The notes beneath the pieces were generated by a model that saw only the letters and a list, made by a program, of their open reading frames with translations, did not search any database and was not told the origin of the DNA. This document shows, piece after piece, positions 1 through 5,744 of a stretch of 5,968 bases of DNA (positions within the stretch are counted from its first letter, which is position 1; each line of letters begins with the position of its first letter). Both the position numbers and the translations under genes were made by a program. This stretch comes from Cytophagales bacterium (GTDB lineage Bacteria > Bacteroidota > Bacteroidia > Cytophagales > Cyclobacteriaceae). The stretch covers positions 973-6,940 of the forward strand of contig DNTA01000091.1 in the NCBI GenBank assembly GCA_003500135.1, given 5' to 3'.

Positions 1-336
1 AAGGAAGATGCGTTCATTTTCCGACTTCGGGAAATCATTGTAGAATCCATGCATGAACAAAATTTTGGCGTAGGAGAGCTATGCAAGAAAGTTGGGATGA
101 GTCGCACACCGCTGCACAATAAGATCAAGGCGCTGACAGGTCATTCCACTTCTCATTTCATTAAGAAGGTACGCGTTCAGAAAGCGACTCGGCTATTGCA
201 GACTTCAGAAATGAACATTAGCCAGGTGGCTATAGAAGTAGGTGTGGAAAGCCTTCCATATTTCACCAAGATCTTTACAAAGGAAATGGGCCTAACTCCT
301 AGCAAATACAGAGAGAAAGTGAGCTTGAAACAATAG
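1..336 (+). CDS. AraC-type transcriptional regulator, C-terminal part (5' end outside window)
   Basis: The frame is open from base 1 to a TAG at 334-336, giving 111 residues. An ATG at 49 lies inside the domain, and codons 1-48 (KEDAFIFRLREIIVES) read as the normal lead-in to it, so the gene almost certainly starts upstream of the window. The fragment is a whole AraC-family DNA-binding domain with two helix-turn-helix units. The first is around FGVGELCKKVGMSRTPLHNK; the second is around NISQVAIEVGVESLPYFTK, followed by the family-typical GLTPSKYRE end. In Bacteroidota such domains often end long proteins with TPR, two-component or periplasmic sensor parts; which one applies here cannot be seen. 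It would bind DNA in the cytoplasm and control transcription; its targets are unknown. Bases 20-227 are repeated near the right end of the window. The domain assignment is firm and the full protein architecture is not. Confidence 0.85.
   Translation, partial: KEDAFIFRLREIIVESMHEQNFGVGELCKKVGMSRTPLHNKIKALTGHSTSHFIKKVRVQKATRLLQTSEMNISQVAIEVGVESLPYFTKIFTKEMGLTPSKYREKVSLKQ
20..227 (+). repeat. Long direct repeat, left copy (within AraC domain)
   Basis: Aligned by eye without gaps to 5761-5968 (offset 5741), 196 of 208 bases match, about 94%. Mismatches fall at 23, 34, 40, 91, 175, 177, 180, 181, 186, 189, 200 and 207; bases 92-174 are identical. The similarity fades left of about base 20. The right limit is unknown because the second copy is cut by the window end. 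Confidence 0.93.
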
Positions 337-425
337 GGTAATTATTTAGAACAATAGGTTAAGCAAGATTGGATGCTTTATTGGTACTATTGTGATTGAA
401 TAAATAAGGGAGTTGTTTCACGTTT

Positions 426-472
426 ATCACCATCCCATAAAAATGGCCTTGGTATTATACCATTAGGGTGAT
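426..472. other. Nested inverted repeats, possible small RNA/DNA structure
   Basis: The outer arms ATCACC (426-431) and GGTGAT (467-472) are complementary. Between them lie a CCAT-AAAA-ATGG hairpin (435-446) and the near-palindrome TGGTATTATACCA (450-462). Together they could form a three-way junction. The arms are only 4 to 6 bp and such pairings occur by chance in AT-rich DNA, so this is weak. Confidence 0.2.
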
Positions 473-633
473 CTTCTTTACAGGATATTGATTATGTAGG
501 TGATGAGATTAGATTTAAGCTCGGGGGCATTACCAAAAGCGGAATACCTGAACAGCTCGATCAAAATGGAAAACAACGTTTCACGTCAAACAATCCGGAA
601 TGTGATTTAAAGTACAATGATTTAGATATTTAA
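472..633 (+). pseudogene. Startless open frame, likely 3' remnant of an unknown gene
   Basis: After an in-frame TGA at 469-471 the frame stays open for 53 codons to a TAA at 631-633, with no ATG, GTG or TTG in a sensible starting position. The product begins SSLQDIDYVGDEIRFKLGGI and ends NDLDI. It has the residue mix of a real protein rather than of AT-rich random sequence: several glycines and charged residues, and one Cys. I do not recognise the family. It may be the end of a gene whose front was lost by deletion or rearrangement. A chance frame of this length is possible in AT-rich DNA, so the call is tentative. Confidence 0.3.
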
Positions 634-644
634 ACAATCAAAAA

Positions 645-686
645 ATGAAGAGGATAGTAATCATAATTAAAAATTTAACACTATGA
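645..686 (+). other. 13-codon ORF overlapping the hdeD-like start (possible leader peptide)
   Basis: ATG at 645 opens a reading frame encoding MKRIVIIIKNLTL that ends with TGA at 684-686. Its stop overlaps the ATG of the next gene (683-685) in an ATGA arrangement typical of translational coupling. Length and lack of a ribosome site make chance quite possible. Confidence 0.15.
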
Positions 687-1321
687 GCAGTTTTTTAAAA
701 ACAGTAACAAACACGGTTAAGCATTGGTACATTCCTTTAATAGTTGGACTTATATTTATTGGAATAGGAATTTACACCCTAATCTCTCCATTGGAATCAT
801 ACTTAGCGCTATCAATTATTTTTAGTCTTTCCTTTCTGTTTTCTGGTCTAGCCGAAATCATATTCTCTATTTCCAATCGTAATGAAATTGACAATTGGGG
901 ATGGACTTTAGCTTTTGGAATACTTACTTTTCTATTGGGGGTACTTCTTATAGTTAACCCTGCCATATCAATGACAACTTTACCCTTATATGTTGGTTTT
1001 ATTGTGCTTTTTCGTTCAATTATGGGAATAAGTTATGCTCTGGAGTTAAAAAACTATGGTGTTTTAGATTGGGGTAATCTAATGGCCGTAGGAATACTTG
1101 GAGTACTATTCTCCTTAATACTGATATGGAATCCTGTGTTTGCAGGTTACTCTATAGTATTATGGACAGGTTTGGCACTAATAGCAGGTGGCGTCTTTAG
1201 TATATATCTTTCGCTTAAACTGAAAAAAATAAAAAATATTCCTGTTCAAATTTCAAAAGAATTAAAGGAAAAGTATAAAGTTATAAAAGAAGAAATTCAA
1301 AACGAACTTAATCAAAAATAA
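683..1321 (+). CDS. HdeD/DUF308-family integral membrane protein
   Basis: The protein has 212 residues and about six predicted membrane helices (roughly 16-34, 40-62, 73-92, 98-118, 130-149 and 155-177). A charged, lysine- and glutamate-rich tail from about 178 is probably cytoplasmic. The helices form three repeats. Each starts with a tryptophan and ends its first helix with a proline exactly 21 residues later: W15-P36, W72-P93, W130-P151, with a glycine-rich stretch between. This is the layout of the DUF308 short repeat seen in HdeD-type proteins, which in enterobacteria are linked to acid stress. In Bacteroidota the function is not established. The ATG at 683 is chosen because it gives a full-length family member and its N-terminus leads directly into the first repeat. 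The gene is AT-rich, like the cls gene downstream, but 394 bases separate them, so co-transcription is uncertain. The family call is firm and the role is inferred. Confidence 0.85.
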   Translation: MSSFLKTVTNTVKHWYIPLIVGLIFIGIGIYTLISPLESYLALSIIFSLSFLFSGLAEIIFSISNRNEIDNWGWTLAFGILTFLLGVLLIVNPAISMTTLPLYVGFIVLFRSIMGISYALELKNYGVLDWGNLMAVGILGVLFSLILIWNPVFAGYSIVLWTGLALIAGGVFSIYLSLKLKKIKNIPVQISKELKEKYKVIKEEIQNELNQK

Positions 1322-1348
1322 TACGTATAACTTAAAGAAAATAATTAA

Positions 1349-1459
1349 AAGATCAAGAGTAAGAACTACGATTTTAATTCTCCTACTGGTTTACGTTTAA
1401 TTGATAAAGAAAGAGGAATAGGTATTGTCAGTACTTTAGAGTTTGGCTTTGGTCTATAA
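1349..1459 (+). pseudogene. Startless 36-codon frame resembling an outer-membrane protein C-terminus
   Basis: Directly after a TAA at 1346-1348 the frame is open to a TAA at 1457-1459. The translation begins KIKSKNYDFNSPTGLRLID and ends GIVSTLEFGFGL. The alternating aromatic and glycine ending resembles the last strand of a Bacteroidota beta-barrel protein, but the stretch is too short to assign. There is no start codon, so if it is real it is the tail of a destroyed gene. Chance is not excluded. Confidence 0.3.
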
Positions 1460-1460
1460 T

Positions 1461-1535
1461 ATGAAATATTGGTTTTTCCCGGCAGGAAAAGAGAATACAG
1501 GTTCGCTGCCCGTTAAATTAGAAGGTATTACCTAA
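1461..1535 (+). other. 24-codon ORF of unknown status
   Basis: ATG at 1461, two bases after the preceding stop, opens a frame encoding MKYWFFPAGKENTGSLPVKL plus EGIT, ending at TAA 1533-1535. No ribosome site or family match is evident. It is either debris from the same lost gene or gene pair as its neighbour, or a chance ORF. Confidence 0.15.
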
Positions 1536-1580
1536 ACATCAAAGCATAATATATTAGGCAATATAAGTATACCGGCTCAC

Positions 1581-1611
1581 TTTGTTCTTCATGATGAATT
1601 CAAGACTTTTG
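1581..1611 (+). promoter_or_regulatory. Weak candidate Bacteroidota promoter for the cls gene
   Basis: TTTG (1581-1584) is followed after 19 bases by GACTTTTG (1604-1611). The Bacteroidota consensus is TTG or TTTG about 17-23 bases before TAnnTTTG, so spacing and the TTTG core fit while the leading TA is only half matched. It would start transcription about 100 bases before the cls ATG. Confidence 0.25.
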
Positions 1612-1715
1612 GTCCGTATCAAACTTTTTTTTTAACAGAAATTTCATTGCTTCGTATCTGCCCTTCCAATGGATAAACAATTCTATTTTCAATAATCGAA
1701 CATTAAGCTCGGATT

Positions 1716-3194
1716 ATGAAACTTTTTACAATTATTTTATCATTGGGTTTATACCACACTTTAATCGCACTCTATCTAATCCTATTGATATATACAATAA
1801 TTAGGATTTTATTAGATACACATTCAAGTGCTAAAACACTGGCCTACCTACTTTTAGTTTTTTTATTCCCTTTAATAGGTCTCATTTTTTATTACGCCTT
1901 TGGTATCAATTACAGGCATCGTATGATAACCCAAAAAGGGCTGGCCGAACATAAAATAACCGTTAAGGAATTTAAAGAAAAGATACCGGACGAGACCGCA
2001 AGATTGATGAATGAAAATACTGCGGAAATAGGTCATTTTTCCGAATTGGTAAAATTTCTTCATGTGATTGGGAATGAAAACCTAACAAGGAACAAGGTTA
2101 AACTCTTGATTAATGGTGAAGAAAAGTTTCCCAATGTTTTAAAAACCCTTAAAACAGCTACGTCCTTTATTCACATGGAATATTATGCCTGGGAAAATGA
2201 CAACCGGGGAAATCAGATAAAAGACGTGCTCCTGCAAAAAATTATGGATGGCGTTAAAGTAAGGGTAATGTATGATGACTATGCCAGCCGAAAAATCAAA
2301 CACAATGTCGTTAAGCAATTAAGGGAAGGTGGAGCGGAAATTTTTCCCGTTATTAAAGTTAAGTTTACTAAAATTGCGAATAGGGTAAATCACCGAGACC
2401 ATCGGAAGGTGATTATTGTGGACGGCCATACCGGTTTTATCGGGGGCATTAATATTTCGGATCGATATGACAATTCAATTGACACAGGGCTTTGGTGGCG
2501 CGATACCCATTTTAAAATCACCGGTCCTGCAGTATTAAATTTACAGCGTCATTTTATTTTAAACTGGAATGCCTGTCAACCAAATCCACTCTCGGTTAAT
2601 AAAGAATTATTTCCTCCATTTAAAGAAAATAATACAGAAAAATTCACCGAATTAAATCAAATCATAGCCGGCGGGCCCATTTACCCAATGTCCAATATTA
2701 TGCTCACCTATTTCAAGATTTTCACATTGGCAAGAAAAAAGCTTTATATCACAAGTCCCTATTTTATTCCTAACGATAGCATTTTAGATGCCCTGAAACA
2801 AGCTGCAATTACAGGTGTAGATGTTCGTTTATTGATGCCTAAAAAATCAGATTCAGCAGTAGTTGGCGCTGCGGCAAAATTTTATTATTCGGAATTGTTA
2901 CAAGCCGGTGTAAAGATCTACATGTACAGAAAAGGATTTGTGCACGCCAAAACTGTGGTAGCAGATGAGCAATTGAGTGTAGTGGGGACAGCCAATATGG
3001 ATATTCGAAGTTTCGATCTTAATTTTGAGATTTTTTCAACCATTTATGGGAAAAACTTTGCTAAGCAATTGGAATTGTCATTTATGAACGACCTTAAAGA
3101 ATGCGATGAACTAAATTATGAAGAATGGGTACAACAAGGAGTATTTAAGAAATTGGGTTATGCAGCAGCACGTTTAATCTCATCATTCTTATAA
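1716..3194 (+). CDS. cls: Cardiolipin synthase-type phospholipase D family enzyme
   Basis: The protein has 492 residues, the usual length of a bacterial cardiolipin synthase. Two N-terminal membrane helices (about 5-33 and 39-63) form the PLDc_N anchor. Two phospholipase D catalytic motifs follow. The first is HRKVIIVD at 229-236 (H229, K231, D236) with GGIN at 243-246. The second is HAKTVVAD at 410-417 (H410, K412, D417) with GTANMD at 424-429. Both HKD sites are intact. The known reaction of the family joins two phosphatidylglycerols, or PG with another phospholipid, to make cardiolipin in the inner membrane; some relatives use other head groups, so the exact substrate is inferred. ATG 1716 starts just before the first helix and gives the family's normal N-terminus. 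No clear ribosome site is visible, as is common in Bacteroidota. The gene is AT-rich like the hdeD-like gene and unlike the patatin gene 228 bases downstream. Confidence 0.92.
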   Translation: MKLFTIILSLGLYHTLIALYLILLIYTIIRILLDTHSSAKTLAYLLLVFLFPLIGLIFYYAFGINYRHRMITQKGLAEHKITVKEFKEKIPDETARLMNENTAEIGHFSELVKFLHVIGNENLTRNKVKLLINGEEKFPNVLKTLKTATSFIHMEYYAWENDNRGNQIKDVLLQKIMDGVKVRVMYDDYASRKIKHNVVKQLREGGAEIFPVIKVKFTKIANRVNHRDHRKVIIVDGHTGFIGGINISDRYDNSIDTGLWWRDTHFKITGPAVLNLQRHFILNWNACQPNPLSVNKELFPPFKENNTEKFTELNQIIAGGPIYPMSNIMLTYFKIFTLARKKLYITSPYFIPNDSILDALKQAAITGVDVRLLMPKKSDSAVVGAAAKFYYSELLQAGVKIYMYRKGFVHAKTVVADEQLSVVGTANMDIRSFDLNFEIFSTIYGKNFAKQLELSFMNDLKECDELNYEEWVQQGVFKKLGYAAARLISSFL

Positions 3195-3422
3195 GCGTGA
3201 AATTTATTGTAGAAATATTTGCTGTACTCGATTAAATGAACGGTTTTATGGGTCTTAATTCAGGTAATGATCAAGATGCGAACACTGGCCTGTATTCTGT
3301 AAAATTGAATATTCCATATACTGATTTAAAACTAAAAATTGATAAATTAGATAAACGCTCTACCTATAAAAAGGAGAATTATAAAAACCCTGATTCTTCA
3401 GTAAGCTAAAACAAATTCCCAT
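3195..3422. other. AT-rich spacer between cls and patatin gene
   Basis: Apart from the 57-codon ORF (3236-3409) nothing clear is present. No convincing terminator hairpin follows cls, and no TTG/TAnnTTTG promoter pair was found before the patatin start. The AT-rich character stops at the patatin start codon, so any promoter for that gene would lie in DNA of different composition. Confidence 0.5.
3236..3409 (+). CDS. Hypothetical 57-residue protein, or gene remnant
   Basis: ATG 3236 follows directly on an in-frame TAA (3233-3235) and the frame ends at TAA 3407-3409. The product begins MNGFMGLNSGNDQDANTGLY, has a central alternating stretch (LKLKIDKLDK) and a lysine-, asparagine- and serine-rich tail ending NPDSSVS. 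It has no signal peptide or membrane helix, and no cysteines. I do not recognise a family. There is no ribosome site before the ATG, and because the stop lies immediately upstream, an originally longer frame may have been cut. It lies between cls and the patatin gene, 13 bases before the latter. It could be a small soluble protein, the remains of a larger one or, less likely, a chance frame. Confidence 0.35.
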   Translation: MNGFMGLNSGNDQDANTGLYSVKLNIPYTDLKLKIDKLDKRSTYKKENYKNPDSSVS

Positions 3423-5744
3423 ATGATGCGTCCCTGCCATACCCTTTTTTTACTGATTCTAGTTTTAATAACACCCTTTGCGGGCCTTTCCCAGGATAAA
3501 AAGCCCAAAGTGGCCCTTGTCCTTAGTGGTGGGGGCGCCAAGGGTCTGGCGCACATCCCATTGCTCCAGACCCTGGATTCCCTGGGGATCGTACCGGACC
3601 TGGTGGTGGGGAACAGTATGGGCTCTGTGATGGGGGGGCTCTATGCAGCCGGGTATTCCGGGGACAGCATCGCAAAAATAGCCCATATGGCCGACTGGGA
3701 TTACCTGATGGGGGGCGGCATAGGCCTGAACGACGTTTCCGTGGAAGAGGAAAGCGAGTTCAACCGCTATATGGTAAGCCTGAACCTGAAGGAAGGAAAG
3801 GTCAGCATGGGAAATGCCCTTGTGAACGACCAGAACCTCCGCATGTTTCTTTCTACCCTGACCTACCCGGTGTATAGGGCGAAACATTTTGATGAGCTCC
3901 CGATTCCCTTTCGCGCCATGGCTACGGACATTGTAAATGGCAAAGAGGTCATCCTAGATTCTGGGTCTCTCAGCTTTGCCATTCGGGCAAGTATCTCGAT
4001 CCCCGGTGTGTTTTCCGTAGTGCCCTACCAGGAGACCCTGCTTGTAGATGGTGGGGTACTGAACAATTTCCCAGTGGATGTAGCAAAAGAGATGGGGGCA
4101 GATATTATTATCGGTAGTGATGTGGGCGGTAACATGCTGCCCAAGGAAAAACTGGAAAGCCTCAGTGCCCTCTTGTTTCAGGCGGGGATGCTGAATAGCA
4201 ACTTGAAAAACCCGGAAAACCAAGCCCTTTGTGACATCCTTATCGACCATCTTCCCCATTTGACCTATTCGACTGCCGATTTTGCCAAATCTGAAATCAT
4301 CATGGAGGAAGGTAAAATCGGGGTGTCCAAACAGAGAAGTGCCCTGGCTTCTTTAGCCGAACAACTCAAAAAGTTCGATCAACGGCCTCATGATATCCCA
4401 GAAGCCCGGAACCAATTTACTTTCGATACGATTATCTTCAAGGGGCTGAGCAGGGGCAACCGGACCCTGGTAAGGGAGCGGACCAATCTGCAGGCTCACC
4501 AAACTTACAGCCTGGCAGAACTAAAGTCCGCTATAGACAGGACCATGGGGACGGGCCGATTTACCCAGGTGAACTACGAGCTGCTTAATGATGACGAATC
4601 CCTGGCATTCGAGATAGTGGGGTTTGAACGTTCCAGGCACCAGTTCAAAGGGTCTCTCCATTATGATACCGACAACGGTGTGGGCCTGGTCATGAACTAC
4701 ACGGGGCTTAATGTGTTAGGCAGGGCCTCAAGGACGCTGGCAACAATTGATATTGCGGAACGACCGAAATTCCGCCTGCAGCACCAAGCATTGTTCGGGC
4801 CACAGAGGGCCTGGTGGTGGCGTTCTGAAATTATGGGACAACAGCAGAAGGAAAAAGCATTCGTCCAGGGAGAATATTCGGATGACTACAGGTACCGCAA
4901 CGGGGTATTCGACAACCAGATCAACTTGAACCTAGATCCACTTGTAAATTATGTAGGTCTGGGCGTTAAATTTGATTTTACCGGGCTCAGACCTACCGTT
5001 GACCCGGAGGTAAGCGATAATCTCTTTCAATTAAAAAAATACCGGTTCCAAAACACGGAACTGTATGCGCATTATCGTCATAATACTATGGATAGGGTTG
5101 TTTTCCCTACCAGTGGAGCCTCCCTTCAGGGATATTTGGGGAGGTCCCTATATAGCCGTGTAGAACAGGAGTATTCTCTGGAAGACTTAGCCACGGTCAA
5201 GGGCCAGACGAATGGGTATTCGAAACTGGGGGTGGATTACGAGGTCAGGTTCCCGGCCACTCCTAAGACTACCCTTATACTGGGAGCTTCCTCCCATTTA
5301 TTGTTCGAGGACGCCCTGGATGAAGCTGACATTTCCTTTCTGGATTTTGGATTTGGGGCAAAATACATCCTCGGCGGGAACATCCCGAACCCCAGATATG
5401 ACACACGGCCCTTCCCTGGGCTGAACCAGCAGGAATTGGCGGTGAGCCAGTACGTGAATCTTGCCCTGGGAGCACAGGTGGAGGTGTTCAGAAAAGTATT
5501 CCTGACTCCCCATGTAAATATGGCTTCGGTAGGGTTTGGGTCTTTTGAGGATTTTGGTAGGGAGTTTTTCAATCCCCGGGGAACTTGGCAGGAAGGAACG
5601 GACACCAGTTATTTGATGTCGGCGGGTAGCACCTTTTCCTATAATTCCCTTTTGGGCCCTATAAACCTAGATGTTTCCTGGGTTAACGGAACGAACAATG
5701 TCAGGGTTTTTCTGGGTGTCGGGTTCAACTTCAATAAATCCTAA
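3423..5744 (+). CDS. Patatin-like phospholipase with POTRA-like region and C-terminal outer-membrane barrel
   Basis: The protein has 773 residues. A signal peptide (about 1-23, cleaved near GLSQ-DKK) leads into a patatin domain (about 29-320). The oxyanion loop GGGAKG is at 36-41. The nucleophile elbow GNSMG is at 63-67, with catalytic Ser65, and DGG at 209-211 supplies the partner Asp209. Residues about 332-405 resemble one POTRA domain, and about 410-773 is rich in alternating strands and fits an Omp85-type beta-barrel ending GVGFNFNKS. This is the PlpD-like layout: a lipase or phospholipase carried to the outer membrane or surface by its own barrel. Length and order are normal and the active site is complete; true substrates are unknown. 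Two consecutive ATGs (3423 and 3426) are equally possible starts. Base composition is distinctly more GC-rich than hdeD and cls. The stop is followed within 16 bases by the truncated AraC copy. Confidence 0.9.
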   Translation: MMRPCHTLFLLILVLITPFAGLSQDKKPKVALVLSGGGAKGLAHIPLLQTLDSLGIVPDLVVGNSMGSVMGGLYAAGYSGDSIAKIAHMADWDYLMGGGIGLNDVSVEEESEFNRYMVSLNLKEGKVSMGNALVNDQNLRMFLSTLTYPVYRAKHFDELPIPFRAMATDIVNGKEVILDSGSLSFAIRASISIPGVFSVVPYQETLLVDGGVLNNFPVDVAKEMGADIIIGSDVGGNMLPKEKLESLSALLFQAGMLNSNLKNPENQALCDILIDHLPHLTYSTADFAKSEIIMEEGKIGVSKQRSALASLAEQLKKFDQRPHDIPEARNQFTFDTIIFKGLSRGNRTLVRERTNLQAHQTYSLAELKSAIDRTMGTGRFTQVNYELLNDDESLAFEIVGFERSRHQFKGSLHYDTDNGVGLVMNYTGLNVLGRASRTLATIDIAERPKFRLQHQALFGPQRAWWWRSEIMGQQQKEKAFVQGEYSDDYRYRNGVFDNQINLNLDPLVNYVGLGVKFDFTGLRPTVDPEVSDNLFQLKKYRFQNTELYAHYRHNTMDRVVFPTSGASLQGYLGRSLYSRVEQEYSLEDLATVKGQTNGYSKLGVDYEVRFPATPKTTLILGASSHLLFEDALDEADISFLDFGFGAKYILGGNIPNPRYDTRPFPGLNQQELAVSQYVNLALGAQVEVFRKVFLTPHVNMASVGFGSFEDFGREFFNPRGTWQEGTDTSYLMSAGSTFSYNSLLGPINLDVSWVNGTNNVRVFLGVGFNFNKS

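Larger units (their letters stand above)
337..682. other. Spacer between AraC fragment and hdeD-like gene
   Basis: This 346-base stretch is AT-rich and has no convincing complete gene. It contains a startless open frame (472-633, listed separately), a small nested set of inverted repeats (426-472) and a 13-codon ORF touching the next start (645-686). I found no good match to the Bacteroidota promoter pair (TTG or TTTG, then TAnnTTTG) just before the hdeD-like gene, and no strong hairpin plus T-run after the regulator. Confidence 0.6.
1322..1715. other. Spacer between hdeD-like gene and cls, with gene debris
   Basis: This 394-base AT-rich stretch contains no full gene. It holds a startless frame (1349-1459), a 24-codon ORF just after it (1461-1535), a weak promoter-like pair (1581-1611) and a nine-T run (1625-1633) without a good preceding hairpin. 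No tRNA-like or other RNA-gene pattern was seen. Confidence 0.6.

Noticed and set aside
329..358. AACAATAGG repeated 21 bases apart, giving two in-frame TAG stops after the left AraC copy
   Set aside because: A nine-base repeat in AT-rich DNA is easily chance, and a double stop has no clear meaning here.
772..966. Minus-strand frame inside the hdeD-like gene, and a similar one at 1872-2063 inside cls
   Set aside because: Both lie antisense to well-supported genes and show no protein-like features of their own.
1604..1633. Possible terminator made of GACTTTTGGTC and the nine-T run
   Set aside because: The stem would be only three base pairs and a gap separates it from the T-run.
3371..3376. 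AAGGAG, a textbook ribosome-binding sequence
   Set aside because: No start codon follows at a usable distance; it lies inside the 57-codon ORF and about 50 bases before the patatin ATG.
3465..5605. Several open frames on the minus strand and in other plus-strand frames inside the patatin gene
   Set aside because: They overlap a clearly coding, motif-complete gene, have no recognisable domains, and are expected in GC-richer coding DNA.
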